Shown here piece after piece: positions 32,772 through 41,571 of a DNA stretch of 53,539 bases. Below the pieces are notes generated by a model, which ran no database searches, was not told where the DNA came from, and worked only from the letters and a program-made list of their open reading frames with translations. A program made the translations under genes and the position numbers. Numbering within the stretch: the first letter of the stretch is position 1; every line of letters begins with the position of its first letter. Source of the stretch: Streptomyces sp. NRRL F-525 (GTDB lineage Bacteria; Actinomycetota; Actinomycetes; Streptomycetales; Streptomycetaceae); NCBI RefSeq assembly GCF_000716605.1, contig NZ_JNXE01000052.1:1-53539 (forward strand). The letters run 5' to 3'.

Positions 32772-35700
32772 ATGTCCGTGCACAGCCACACGGCAGGCCA
32801 ACACGACGCTGCCACTCCTGAGTTCCCGCGTCACGTGGTGACCGCGGTGCTCGTCTCCCACGACGGCGCCCGCTGGCTGCCCGACGCGCTCGCCGGGCTG
32901 CTCGGCCAGGAGCGCCCCGTGCAGAGCGTCATGGCCGCCGACACCGGCAGCGCCGACGAGTCCGCCCAGCTGGTCACCGACGCCCTCGGCGCCGACCGCG
33001 TGCTCCACCTCGCCCGGCGCACCGGCTTCGGCCAGGCCGTCGAGGAGGCCAACCGCACGTCGCCTCTGCTGACCCCGGACGAGCTGCCGTACCTGAAGCG
33101 CCCGAGCGGCTGGGACCCCGTCACGCGCACGTGGCGCGACGACGCCTACGACCTGCCCGACCTCCCGTACGGCGAGCCCGTCCAGTGGCTGTGGCTGCTG
33201 CACGACGACTCCGCCCCGGAGCCGGACGCCCTGGCGCAGCTGCTGCGGGTGGTGGACCAGGAGTACGAACTGGGCCGCGAGGACGTGGCCGTCGTGGGCC
33301 CCAAGCTGCGCGGCTGGTACGACCGGCGGCAGCTCCTGGAGGTCGGCGTCACCATCGCCCACTCCGGGCGCCGCTGGACCGGCCTGGACCGCCGCGAACA
33401 GGACCAGGGCCAGCACGACCACGTACGGCCCGTGCTGTCCGTGTCCACCGCCGGCATGCTGATCCGGCGCGACATCTTCGACGAACTCGGCGGCTTCGAC
33501 CGCCGGTTGCCCCTGATGCGCGACGACGTCGACCTGTGCTGGCGCGCCACCGCCGCCGGGCACCGCGTCCTGGTCGCCCCCGAGGCGGTCGTACGGCACG
33601 CCGAGGCGGCCTCCCGCGAGCGCCGCGCGGTCGACTGTGCGGGCCGCACCGTCGCCTCCCCGCACAAGGTCGACAAGGCCGGCGCGGTCTACACCCTGCT
33701 CGTCAACAGCCGTACGGCCGTGCTGCCCTGGGTCCTCTTCAGGGTCGTCGTCGGCACCCTGCTGCGGACCGTCGCCAACCTCGTCGGCAAGGTCCCCGGA
33801 CAGGCCCTCGACGAGATCCGCGGCCTCCTGGGGACGCTGCTGCGCCCCGAGCGGATCCTCGCCGGGCGGCGCAGGCGCGCCGGAGCGCAGATCGACAAGG
33901 CCGAACTGCGGCCCCTGTTCCCGCCGCCGGGCGCGACCGTCCGGGCCACCTTCGAACAGGTGGCCGGAAGCTTCGTCGACACCTCCGACCCCGAGATCAC
34001 CTCCGGAGCCGGCCGGCACGGCGGCGCCGTCGAGTCCGGACCCGGCGGCGACGACGCGGACTTCCTGGAGATCGAGCAGTTCGCGCGCGTGAAGCGCATC
34101 GCCCGCAAGCCGGGCCCGGTGCTGTTCCTGGTGCTGCTGCTCGTCTCCCTGGTCGCCTGCCGGGGCCTGCTCGCCAGCGGCGCGCTCACGGGCGGCGCGC
34201 TGCTGCCCGCCCCGGGCGACTCCAGCGAGCTGTGGTCCCGCTTCCTGGACTCCTGGCACCCGGTGGGCGTCGGCGGCACCCCGTCCGCGCCGCCGTACCT
34301 CGCGCTCGTCGCGATGCTCTCCTCGCTGCTCTTCGGCTCGACCGGCTTCGCGGTCACGGTCCTGCTGGTCGCCTCGGTCCCGCTGGCCGGGTTCACCGCC
34401 TACTTCGCGTCCCGCCCGCTCGTCGAATCGCGCCTCCTGCGCGCGTGGGCGGCCGTCGTCTACGCCTTCCTGCCCGCCGCCACCGGTGCCCTCGCGGGCG
34501 GCCACATCGGCACCGCCGTGCTCGCCGTGCTGCTCCCGCTGATGGCCCGCGCGGGCATCGCGGCCAGCGGCCTCACGCACGCCTCCGGGGCCCGCGGCAG
34601 CTGGCGCGCCACCTGGGCGTACGCCCTGCTCCTGACGATCACGACGGCCTTCACGCCGATCATCTGGCCCATCACGCTGCTCCTGGGCGTCGCGCTGCTG
34701 GCCGTGCGCCGCGGCGACCTCGTCGGCTACGGCCCGCGCTTCCTGGCCCAGTACGGCACTCCGCTGCTGATCCTGGCGCCCTGGTCGCTGACCCTGCTCC
34801 CGTTCGGCTTCTTCCAGCAGGCGGGCCTGGAGTACGGCTCCGGGTCCGCGTCCCCCCTCGACCTGCTCGGCGCCAGCCCCGGCGGCCCCGGCACGGTCAG
34901 CGGCCTGATGCTCATCGGCATCGTCCTGGCCGCGCTGGCCGCCCTGCTGCGCAGCGAGCGTCAGTTCGGCATCTGGACGGCCTGGGGCGTCGCCCTCGTG
35001 GGCCTCGTCTTCGCCATCCTGTCCAACAGCTCCACCTGGGCGGGCCCCGCGACCCTCGTCTACGGCCTCGCTCTCCTCGCCGCCGCCGCGCTCGGCGCCG
35101 ACGGGGCACGCGCGCGCGTGGCCGAGCAGAGCTTCGGCTGGCGCCAGCCGGTGGCCGTGCTGATCGCCTTCGCCTCGGCCGCGGGCCCGCTGCTCGTCGC
35201 CGCAGGCTGGATGCTCCGCGGCGCCGACGGCCCCCTGGAGCGCCACGACCCGACCCAGGTGCCCGCGTTCGTCGCCGAGGAGAGCGGCACCCAGGACCAG
35301 GCCCGCACCCTCGTCCTGGACAGCGACTCCGCCGCGCACGTCGGCTACATGCTGGTGCGCGGCTCCGGCGCCCGCATGGGAGACGGCGAGTTCGCCGCGG
35401 CGGACGGCGAGAACACCAAGCTAGACAAGGTCGTCGCCAACCTCGTCGCCGGCTCCGGCGCCGACCAGGCCGACGAACTCGGCGGCTTCGCCGTCCGCTA
35501 CGTCCTCGTCCACAAGGGCGCGCCCCGCGAGGTCAGCCGCGTCCTGGACGCCACGCCCGGCCTCAGCAGGCTCAGCCAGGCCGACGGCAGCGCCCTGTGG
35601 CGGGTCGACGAGGAGGTCTCCCGCGCGGCGATCGTCGCCGGTACGGCCGCCCCGAAGCCCGTCGCCGCCGGACCCGTCGACATCCACACCAAGATCGCGT

Positions 35701-36485
35701 CCGGCGCCACCGGCCGTATCCTGCGCCTCGCCGACTCCGCCGCCGCGGGCTGGACGGCCACCCTGGACGGCAAGCCGCTCACCCGCACCACGGTCGACGG
35801 CTGGGCCCAGGGCTTCGAACTCCCGTCCTCGGGCGGCACGTTGGACGTCACCTACGACGACCCGATCGGGCACACCGCCTGGCTGTGGGCACAGGGCGCG
35901 CTCGCCCTCGTCCTGGTCGTGCTCGCCCTCCCGGGCCGCCGCCGTGAGATCGACGACGACCTCCCCGAGGAGGAGCTGATCCCGGCCCAGGCCGTCGCGG
36001 GCGAGGGCCGCAGGGCCCGCCGCCTGCGCGCACAGGCGGAGGCCGAGACCGCCGACCAGACCGACGAGACCGCGGACACCGGGCAGTTCGACGCCTTCGC
36101 CGCGGGCGCCATGCCTCCTCCGGAGGAGGAGGCCGTCGCCGCGATCCCGCAGCAGCAGTCCTACGGTGAGTGGGACGCGGCGAGCTACGCGGGCGCCGAG
36201 TACGGCACCTACGGCGGCGAGCAGCAGTACCAGACCAACGAGCAGTATCCGGCGGGCACTTACGAGCAGCCGTACCAGGCGGACCCCTACCAGGGCGGCC
36301 AGTACGACCCGTACGCGTACGGCGGCCAGCCCGCGACTCCGGCGTACGACCCGACGTACGACCAGGGTTACGACCAGAACCAGGGCTACGACCAGAACTA
36401 CGACCCCGCCTACGACCCGAACTACGACCCGGCCCAGCAGCAACAACCGCACGGCGACGAGCGCCCCGACGGGAGCCAGCAGTGA
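32772..36485 (+). CDS. Giant membrane GT2 glycosyltransferase with Tyr/Gln-rich tail
   Basis: This 1237-residue protein has a cytoplasmic GT-A domain (about 20-320: VTAVLVSHDGARWLPDAL, LWLLHDDSAPEPDAL, DDVDLCWRATAAGH) typical of GT2 wall glycosyltransferases. A linker is followed by about 10 transmembrane segments (about 450-820), an extracellular beta-rich region (about 830-1015), a last helix (about 1020-1038) and a cytoplasmic tail. That tail (about 1100-1237) is low complexity, with YDP, YDQ and YGGEQQYQ repeats. It is conserved beside whiB in streptomycetes. It likely assembles or exports a mannose- or other sugar-containing wall glycan; acceptor unknown. Its stop overlaps the next gene (GTGA). 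Confidence 0.9.
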   Translation: MSVHSHTAGQHDAATPEFPRHVVTAVLVSHDGARWLPDALAGLLGQERPVQSVMAADTGSADESAQLVTDALGADRVLHLARRTGFGQAVEEANRTSPLLTPDELPYLKRPSGWDPVTRTWRDDAYDLPDLPYGEPVQWLWLLHDDSAPEPDALAQLLRVVDQEYELGREDVAVVGPKLRGWYDRRQLLEVGVTIAHSGRRWTGLDRREQDQGQHDHVRPVLSVSTAGMLIRRDIFDELGGFDRRLPLMRDDVDLCWRATAAGHRVLVAPEAVVRHAEAASRERRAVDCAGRTVASPHKVDKAGAVYTLLVNSRTAVLPWVLFRVVVGTLLRTVANLVGKVPGQALDEIRGLLGTLLRPERILAGRRRRAGAQIDKAELRPLFPPPGATVRATFEQVAGSFVDTSDPEITSGAGRHGGAVESGPGGDDADFLEIEQFARVKRIARKPGPVLFLVLLLVSLVACRGLLASGALTGGALLPAPGDSSELWSRFLDSWHPVGVGGTPSAPPYLALVAMLSSLLFGSTGFAVTVLLVASVPLAGFTAYFASRPLVESRLLRAWAAVVYAFLPAATGALAGGHIGTAVLAVLLPLMARAGIAASGLTHASGARGSWRATWAYALLLTITTAFTPIIWPITLLLGVALLAVRRGDLVGYGPRFLAQYGTPLLILAPWSLTLLPFGFFQQAGLEYGSGSASPLDLLGASPGGPGTVSGLMLIGIVLAALAALLRSERQFGIWTAWGVALVGLVFAILSNSSTWAGPATLVYGLALLAAAALGADGARARVAEQSFGWRQPVAVLIAFASAAGPLLVAAGWMLRGADGPLERHDPTQVPAFVAEESGTQDQARTLVLDSDSAAHVGYMLVRGSGARMGDGEFAAADGENTKLDKVVANLVAGSGADQADELGGFAVRYVLVHKGAPREVSRVLDATPGLSRLSQADGSALWRVDEEVSRAAIVAGTAAPKPVAAGPVDIHTKIASGATGRILRLADSAAAGWTATLDGKPLTRTTVDGWAQGFELPSSGGTLDVTYDDPIGHTAWLWAQGALALVLVVLALPGRRREIDDDLPEEELIPAQAVAGEGRRARRLRAQAEAETADQTDETADTGQFDAFAAGAMPPPEEEAVAAIPQQQSYGEWDAASYAGAEYGTYGGEQQYQTNEQYPAGTYEQPYQADPYQGGQYDPYAYGGQPATPAYDPTYDQGYDQNQGYDQNYDPAYDPNYDPAQQQQPHGDERPDGSQQ

Positions 36486-37969
36486 ACCGCCCCACCCTGT
36501 CCTTCCTCGCCGGCGTGGTCGCGCTCGCCGCCGTCACCGGGTTCGCCGAGATGAAGGCACCGGCCGCGTCCGGCACCGGCACCGCCAAGGCGGCCGCTCA
36601 GCTGCCCGTGGAGCGCACCAGCCTGCTCTGCCCGGCGCCGAGCACCTCGGACCTCGCCGACACGTCGTACACGTCCTTCACGCCCGTCACCGAGGGCACG
36701 GACAGCGACGGCAAGGCCGAACTCCAGTCGGCCACCGAGGAGTCGGGCGACGGCACGAGCAGCAAGAAGAAGCCCGCCAAGCCCGTCCTGGAGCCGAAGG
36801 CCCCCGGCACCCCGGCCACCGGCGACAACTCCGGCGCCGACGCGCCCGCCCTGCTCGGCACCGCCGAGGGCAAGTACGCGCCCGGCTGGTCCGTCCAGGA
36901 GACCACCGAGGTCGCCGCGGGCAACGGACGCGGCCTCCAGGGCGTCAACTGCACCGCCCCGGACACCGAGTTCTGGTTCCCGGGCGCCAGCACCGCCACC
37001 GGCCGCACCGACTACGTGCACCTCACCAACCCGGACGACTCCGCCGCCGTCGTCGACATCGAGCTCTACGGCAAGGACGGCGACCTCAAGTCCACGGTGG
37101 GGGAGGGCATCACGGTCGAGCCGCACGCCAGCGAGCCGATCCTGCTGTCCACGCTCACCGACGACCCGGAGACCGACCTGACCGTGCACGTGACCGTGCG
37201 CAGCGGCCGGGTCGGCGCGTCCGTGCAGGCCCTCGACTCCAAGCTCGGCGGCGACTGGCTGGCCGCGTCCACGGACCCGGCGGGCAGCCTGGTCATGCCG
37301 GGCATCCCGAAGGACGCCACTTCCGTGCGGCTGATCGCCTTCACACCGGGCGACTCGGACGCCGACCTGAAGGTGCGGCTGTCGTCACCCACGGGGATGA
37401 TCACGCCGGCCGGGCACGAGACCGTGCACGTGAAGGCGGGCATGACGACCGCCGTCGACCTGGGCGACGTCACGCGCGGCGACCCGGGCTCCCTGGTCCT
37501 GACCCCGACCGACCAGTCCGTGCCGATCGTCGCCGCCCTGAAGGTCGTACGGGGCAAGGGCAGCAAGCAGGAGACGGCGTTCATCCCGGCGACCGGCCAG
37601 GTCGGCACGCGCGCGACGTCCGCCGACAACAGCGCCAAGGGCTCCACGCTGTCCCTGGTCGCCCCCACCCGCACCGCCACGGTCAAGGTCACCGCGTCCG
37701 CGGGCAGCGGCGGCGGCACGCCCGTCTCGAAGACGTACACGATCAAGGCCGGCACCACCGAGGACGTCGAACTCCCGGTCCCCGCAGGCCTGAAGGGCAC
37801 CTACGCGCTGACGCTCGAACCGCAGTCGGGCGGCCCGGTGTACGCGGCCCGGACGCTGTCGGCGACCGAGGAGGGCGTCCCGGGCTTCACGATCCAGACG
37901 CTGCCCGACGACCGGGGGACGGTGTCGGTGCCGCAGACGGACGAGGACCTGTCGGTGCTCCAGAAGTAG
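36482..37969 (+). CDS. DUF5719-like secreted/anchored protein
   Basis: This 495-residue protein has one N-terminal hydrophobic segment (LSFLAGVVALAAVTGFAE), a Ser/Lys/Pro-rich stretch and a long all-beta extracellular region built of Ig-like repeats (TEFWFPGASTATGRTDYVHLTNPDD; SSVQALDSKL-type strands). I see no catalytic motif. Its GTG at 36482 overlaps the stop of the giant glycosyltransferase, so it is translationally coupled and probably works with it on the outer face of the membrane. I place it in DUF5719 from memory of this neighbourhood; function unknown. Confidence 0.82.
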   Translation: MNRPTLSFLAGVVALAAVTGFAEMKAPAASGTGTAKAAAQLPVERTSLLCPAPSTSDLADTSYTSFTPVTEGTDSDGKAELQSATEESGDGTSSKKKPAKPVLEPKAPGTPATGDNSGADAPALLGTAEGKYAPGWSVQETTEVAAGNGRGLQGVNCTAPDTEFWFPGASTATGRTDYVHLTNPDDSAAVVDIELYGKDGDLKSTVGEGITVEPHASEPILLSTLTDDPETDLTVHVTVRSGRVGASVQALDSKLGGDWLAASTDPAGSLVMPGIPKDATSVRLIAFTPGDSDADLKVRLSSPTGMITPAGHETVHVKAGMTTAVDLGDVTRGDPGSLVLTPTDQSVPIVAALKVVRGKGSKQETAFIPATGQVGTRATSADNSAKGSTLSLVAPTRTATVKVTASAGSGGGTPVSKTYTIKAGTTEDVELPVPAGLKGTYALTLEPQSGGPVYAARTLSATEEGVPGFTIQTLPDDRGTVSVPQTDEDLSVLQK

Positions 37970-37987
37970 CGGTCCGCGGCACGCGCG

Positions 37988-38012
37988 CGGGGAGGGTGTT
38001 CAGTCCTCCCCG
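37988..38012. terminator. Bidirectional terminator overlapping the zincin-like gene stop
   Basis: CGGGGAGG (37988-37995) pairs perfectly with CCTCCCCG (38005-38012) around a 9-nt loop that contains the minus-strand stop codon at 38000. It lies between convergent genes. Confidence 0.7.
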
Positions 38013-38449
38013 TAGCGCGGATCGACCGTCTCCGGGGTGAGCCCCAGCAGTTCGGCGACCTGCTCCACGACGATCTCGTGGACGAGGGCGGCCCGTTCGT
38101 CGCGCCCCTTCGTGCGGATCTCGACCGGGCGGCGGTAGATCACCACGCGCGCGGGCTGCCCCTCTCGGGCGGCGATCGTGCCCCCCAGGGGCACCGACTC
38201 GTCGTTCCAGCCCTCGCCCGCACCACCCAGCCGGGGGACTTCCAGGACGAGGAAATCGATGTCGGACAACTGCGGCCAGCGCCGCTCCAGGCGCTCCACG
38301 GAGTCCTGCACCAGATCCGCGAACGCGTCGGCGCGGCTCGCGGCCAGCGGGACCTGGGGCGGCGCGATCGGGCCGCGCATGCCCCGGCCGTGGCGATCGC
38401 GGCGGCGGGGCCCGGGGCCGGCGGCGGAGGGCGGTACGGGGGTGTCCAT
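38000..38449 (-). CDS. Zincin-like metallopeptidase family protein with altered motif
   Basis: This 149-residue protein belongs by fold and context to the small metallopeptidase family found beside whiB and manB in actinobacteria (Rv3259-like, as I recall). The helix that should carry HExxH reads LVHEIVVEQVAELLGL: His and Glu are present, but the second His is Val, followed by a Glu-Gln pair. It may use another third ligand or be non-catalytic. The N-terminus is basic and proline-rich. It starts at the ATG at 38449. Function unknown. Confidence 0.8.
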   Translation of the reverse strand: MDTPVPPSAAGPGPRRRDRHGRGMRGPIAPPQVPLAASRADAFADLVQDSVERLERRWPQLSDIDFLVLEVPRLGGAGEGWNDESVPLGGTIAAREGQPARVVIYRRPVEIRTKGRDERAALVHEIVVEQVAELLGLTPETVDPRYGED

Positions 38450-38779
38450 CACTGGTGAAGCGTAGTCCCCGCCGGGTCCGCCCGCCCGACTCCACCCGCC
38501 GCCGGGCGCTCGGCACGGCATGTCGCCGGATGACCATTCCGGCCAAGGTTGGGCTCGATTCCGTATGTCTCGAAGACCGTCCCTCTCAAGGCAATTGACG
38601 GTGTTTGTGCCGAGTGGTGACCGGGTCCGACCCTGTTCGAGATCCCGGGAAGGGGTGTCCTCGCAGGTCAGCGGCGTGTTGCCGGTGGGGTGTGTGGGGC
38701 GTCTCACAGCCCGACACGGTGGGGTGACCTGGGGGAGAGTCGTCGCGGCCCGCTCAAGAGTGCGGTACCGTCCAACGTC
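38450..38779. other. 330-bp divergent intergenic region without a supported gene
   Basis: This lies between the divergent zincin-like and DUF3499 genes. An 87-codon open frame (38520-38783) overlaps the DUF3499 start and has no recognisable content. A -10-like TACCGT at 38766-38771 lies 8 nt before the DUF3499 GTG, which suggests a leaderless transcript. No further repeat or hairpin stands out. Confidence 0.4.
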
Positions 38780-39160
38780 GTGAGCCCTGTACGTCGCTGT
38801 TCGCGCACCGCTTGCGGCCGCCCCGCCGTCGCGACGCTGACGTACGTCTACGCCGACTCGACCGCGGTCCTCGGCCCGCTCGCCACCTACGCCGAACCTC
38901 ACTGCTACGACCTGTGCGCCGAGCACTCCGAGCGCCTCACCGCGCCCCGCGGCTGGGAAGTCGTCCGCCTCCTCGACAGTTCCGCTCCGGCCCGCCCGAG
39001 CGGCGACGACCTCGAAGCGCTCGCCAACGCGGTGCGCGAGGCCGCTCGTCCGCAGGAGCGGGCAGCGGGGGCCGGTGGCGGAGGCGGGGCCCGCACGGCG
39101 GACCCGATGGAGGTCGCACGCCGGGGTCATCTTCGGGTGCTGCGGTCGCCGGACAACTGA
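38780..39160 (+). CDS. DUF3499 zinc-ribbon protein
   Basis: This 126-residue actinobacterial protein has two Cys pairs, C7-x4-C12 and C42-x3-C46 (RRCSRTAC and HCYDLCAEH), forming a probable zinc ribbon. An Ala/Arg helix and a disordered Gly-rich C-terminus follow. It starts at the GTG at 38780 with no ribosome site but a close -10-like hexamer. It is always near phosphomannomutase in this neighbourhood, to my knowledge; function unknown. Confidence 0.85.
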   Translation: MSPVRRCSRTACGRPAVATLTYVYADSTAVLGPLATYAEPHCYDLCAEHSERLTAPRGWEVVRLLDSSAPARPSGDDLEALANAVREAARPQERAAGAGGGGGARTADPMEVARRGHLRVLRSPDN

Positions 39161-39193
39161 CGGCGTTCGTCGCGGAGTTCGTGGCCGGAGTTC

Positions 39194-39353
39194 GTTCAAC
39201 GATCCGACTGTCCGGCCGGCCGGTCGTTCAACGATCCGACTGTTCAGTGAACCCGTCGTTCAACGATCCACTCGCTCGGTGATCCGGTCGTTCAACGATC
39301 CGCCTGGCCCGCGGGCGAGTTGTTCAACGATTCACACGACCTCTCGCCCAACC
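39194..39353 (+). repeat. Five-copy direct repeat, exact 32-bp period
   Basis: GTTCAACGATCC occurs at 39194, 39226, 39258 and 39290, and GTTCAACGATTC at 39322, each exactly 32 bp apart. The first two units continue GACTGT; units end in a conserved CGGTC or CCGTC. 32 is not a multiple of 3, so the period is not coding. It lies between DUF3499 and phosphomannomutase, ending about 130 to 150 bp upstream of the latter. Three helical turns per unit would place bound proteins on the same DNA face. Confidence 0.9.
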
Positions 39354-39485
39354 ACCCTGTGCCGCCAAGGCAGATGCCGCCCTGAGCTGAGGTAACGGTG
39401 TGTGGACGGCTCGGTTGCCGCACGTCGCACGGCGGCCCTGGCGGGTAGTTTGAGGCGACCGATGGAACTTTCTGGAGGGTTGGCC

Positions 39486-40850
39486 GTGTCTGCTGATCTG
39501 TCGCAGCTCGTGAAGGCGTACGACGTACGGGGCGTCGTCCCGGACCAGTGGGACGAGTCGTTGGCCGAGCTGTTCGGAGCGGCCTTCGTCCAAGTGACCG
39601 GCGCGAGCGCGATCGTGACCGGACATGACATGCGGCCCTCGTCCCCGGGCCTGTCCGCGGCCTTCGCGCGCGGGGCGGCGGCGCGCGGCGTCGACGTGAC
39701 CGAGATCGGCCTGTGCTCCACGGACCAGCTGTACTACGCGTCGGGCGCGTTCGACCTCCCCGGTGCCATGTTCACGGCCTCGCACAACCCGGCGAAGTAC
39801 AACGGCATCAAGATGTGCCGGGCGGGCGCGGCCCCCGTGGGCCAGGACACCGGCCTCGCGGAGATCCGCCAACTCGTCGAGTCCTGGCTGGACTCGGGCG
39901 CGCCGGAGGTCTCCGGACCGACGGGAACGATCACGCAGCGGGACACGTTGGAGGACTACGCGGCGCACCTCCGCGGCCTCGTCGACCTGACCTCCATCCG
40001 CCCCCTGAAGGTCGTCGTCGACGCGGGCAACGGCATGGGCGGCCACACCGTCCCGACGGTGTTCGCCGGCCTGCCGCTCACCCTGGTCCCGATGTACTTC
40101 GAGCTGGACGGCACGTTCCCGAACCACGAGGCCAACCCGCTCGACCCGGCCAACATCGTCGACCTCCAGGCGCGCCTCCGCGAGGAGGGCGCCGACCTCG
40201 GCATCGCCTTCGACGGCGACGCCGACCGCTGCTTCGTGGTCGACGAGAACGGCGACCCGGTCTCCCCGTCCGCGATCACCGCCCTGGTGGCCTCCCGCGA
40301 GCTGGCGAGGAACGGCGGCAAGGGCGTGATCATCCACAACCTGATCACCTCCTGGTCGGTCCCCGAGGTCGTCAAGGAGAACGGCGGCACACCGGTACGC
40401 ACGCGCGTGGGCCACTCCTTCATCAAGGCCGAGATGGCGAAGGCCGGCGCGATCTTCGGCGGCGAGCACTCCGCGCACTACTACTTCAAGGACTTCTGGA
40501 ACGCCGACACGGGCATGCTGGCCGCCCTCCACGTCCTCGCCGCCCTGGGTGGCCAGGACGGCCCCCTCTCCGCCCTCGTGGCCCAGTACGACCGCTACGT
40601 GGGCTCCGGCGAGATCAACTCCGCGGTCGACGACCAACAGGCCCGCCTCGCGGCGATCCGCACCGCCTACGAGAACCAGACCGACCTCACCCTCGACGAA
40701 CTCGACGGCCTCACCGTCTCCTCCGCCGACTGGTGGTTCAACGTCCGCCCGTCCAACACGGAACCGCTCCTGCGGCTCAACGCAGAGGCACGGGACGAGG
40801 CGACGATGGGGAAGGTGCGGGACGAGGTGCTGGGGATCATCAGGGGGTGA
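39486..40850 (+). CDS. manB: Phosphomannomutase
   Basis: This is a 454-residue alpha-D-phosphohexomutase that interconverts mannose-6-phosphate and mannose-1-phosphate, feeding ManC. The phosphoserine loop S99 (FTASHNPAKYNGIK), the metal loop DGDADRCF, the sugar-specificity loop GGEHSAHYYF and the phosphate-binding RPSNTEPLLRLN are all present. GGAGGG lies 6 nt upstream of the GTG at 39486. Earlier in-frame starts (39462, 39480) are less well placed. It heads a mannose block (Trm112-like, SIS isomerase, manA). Confidence 0.93.
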   Translation: MSADLSQLVKAYDVRGVVPDQWDESLAELFGAAFVQVTGASAIVTGHDMRPSSPGLSAAFARGAAARGVDVTEIGLCSTDQLYYASGAFDLPGAMFTASHNPAKYNGIKMCRAGAAPVGQDTGLAEIRQLVESWLDSGAPEVSGPTGTITQRDTLEDYAAHLRGLVDLTSIRPLKVVVDAGNGMGGHTVPTVFAGLPLTLVPMYFELDGTFPNHEANPLDPANIVDLQARLREEGADLGIAFDGDADRCFVVDENGDPVSPSAITALVASRELARNGGKGVIIHNLITSWSVPEVVKENGGTPVRTRVGHSFIKAEMAKAGAIFGGEHSAHYYFKDFWNADTGMLAALHVLAALGGQDGPLSALVAQYDRYVGSGEINSAVDDQQARLAAIRTAYENQTDLTLDELDGLTVSSADWWFNVRPSNTEPLLRLNAEARDEATMGKVRDEVLGIIRG

Positions 40851-40869
40851 CGGGCTTGGGCTGACGGTT

Positions 40870-41265
40870 CGTCTCGATGCCGGTCCGACCCATCTGGAGG
40901 GGCCGCACCTTCCGTGTGGGTCGGCATCCTCGGCCGGTGCGGTGCCCGAGGCCGACTGCGCTGTCCCGCCCCCACCGGAGGGGGTGCGCCTCTGCGGCGC
41001 CGACCGGCATTTTCGGCTTGCCACGCGCCGGAGGCGGAGTTCACCGTCCCGAACTCCCACCCCGGAGGGGGCGCGCCTTTGCAACGCAGGCCCGCATTTT
41101 CAAGCCGTCCGCCTTCAGGAGCCGAGTAAGCCGTCCCGACCCCCCACCCACCCCGGAGGGGGCCGAACCTCTCCAACACAGGCCGCCATCCTCAGCCCGT
41201 CCGGCGTTTGAGGACGAGGCCGTTCAGGCCGAAGGGGGGTCTGGGGGCCCAGCCCCCAGGGACGT
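40870..41265 (+). repeat. Degenerate tandem repeat, four units of about 81-92 bp
   Basis: The GGAGGGG element recurs at 40896, 40977, 41064 and 41155. A second anchor, GCATCCT/GCATTTT/CCATCCT, recurs at 40925, 41008, 41095 and 41187. The array ends in a GC hairpin CTGGGGGC-cca-GCCCCCAG (41241-41259). It fills the 519-bp gap between manB and the Trm112-like gene. Open frames across it are repeat translations, not genes. Confidence 0.8.
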
Positions 41266-41369
41266 CGGCCCCAACCCCGGCAAGCCTTCTCAAGCGGCGG
41301 TACCCTGACCAGGCACATCCGCCCAAGCGTCGCAGACAAGTCGCAGACACCCCCTCGGAGGGACACCCC

Positions 41370-41540
41370 ATGCCGCTCGAAGCCGGCCTCCTGGAGATCC
41401 TGGCCTGCCCGGCCTGCCACGCCCCCCTCAAGGAGCAGGACACCGAGCTGATCTGCACCGGCGAGGACTGCGGCCTGGCCTACCCCGTCCGGGACGGCAT
41501 CCCCGTACTGCTCGTCGACGAGGCCCGCCACCCCGCGTAA
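41370..41540 (+). CDS. Trm112-like zinc-ribbon protein
   Basis: This 56-residue protein of the Trm112/UPF0434 family has a compact zinc-ribbon-like fold ([39 protein letters not shown]) with CPAC and a C...C second pair. Members stabilise methyltransferases or stand alone; no partner is evident here. GGAGGG at 7-nt spacing supports the ATG at 41370. It is followed 31 bp later by the SIS isomerase gene, so they are probably co-transcribed. Confidence 0.88.
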   Translation: MPLEAGLLEILACPACHAPLKEQDTELICTGEDCGLAYPVRDGIPVLLVDEARHPA

Positions 41541-41571
41541 CCGACGACGACGCGATCGGAGGCCGCCGCCC

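Noticed and set aside
38520..38783. 87-codon ORF before DUF3499
   Set aside because: No ribosome site or motif. It overlaps the DUF3499 start and the codon pattern is not persuasive.
39194..39353. CRISPR array
   Set aside because: Repeat heads are 12 bp and intervals 20 bp, both too short. The intervals are partly conserved and no cas gene is present.
40549..41211. ORF spanning the manB end and the tandem repeats
   Set aside because: Its C-terminal half is the literal translation of the degenerate DNA repeat and its first half is a manB shadow.
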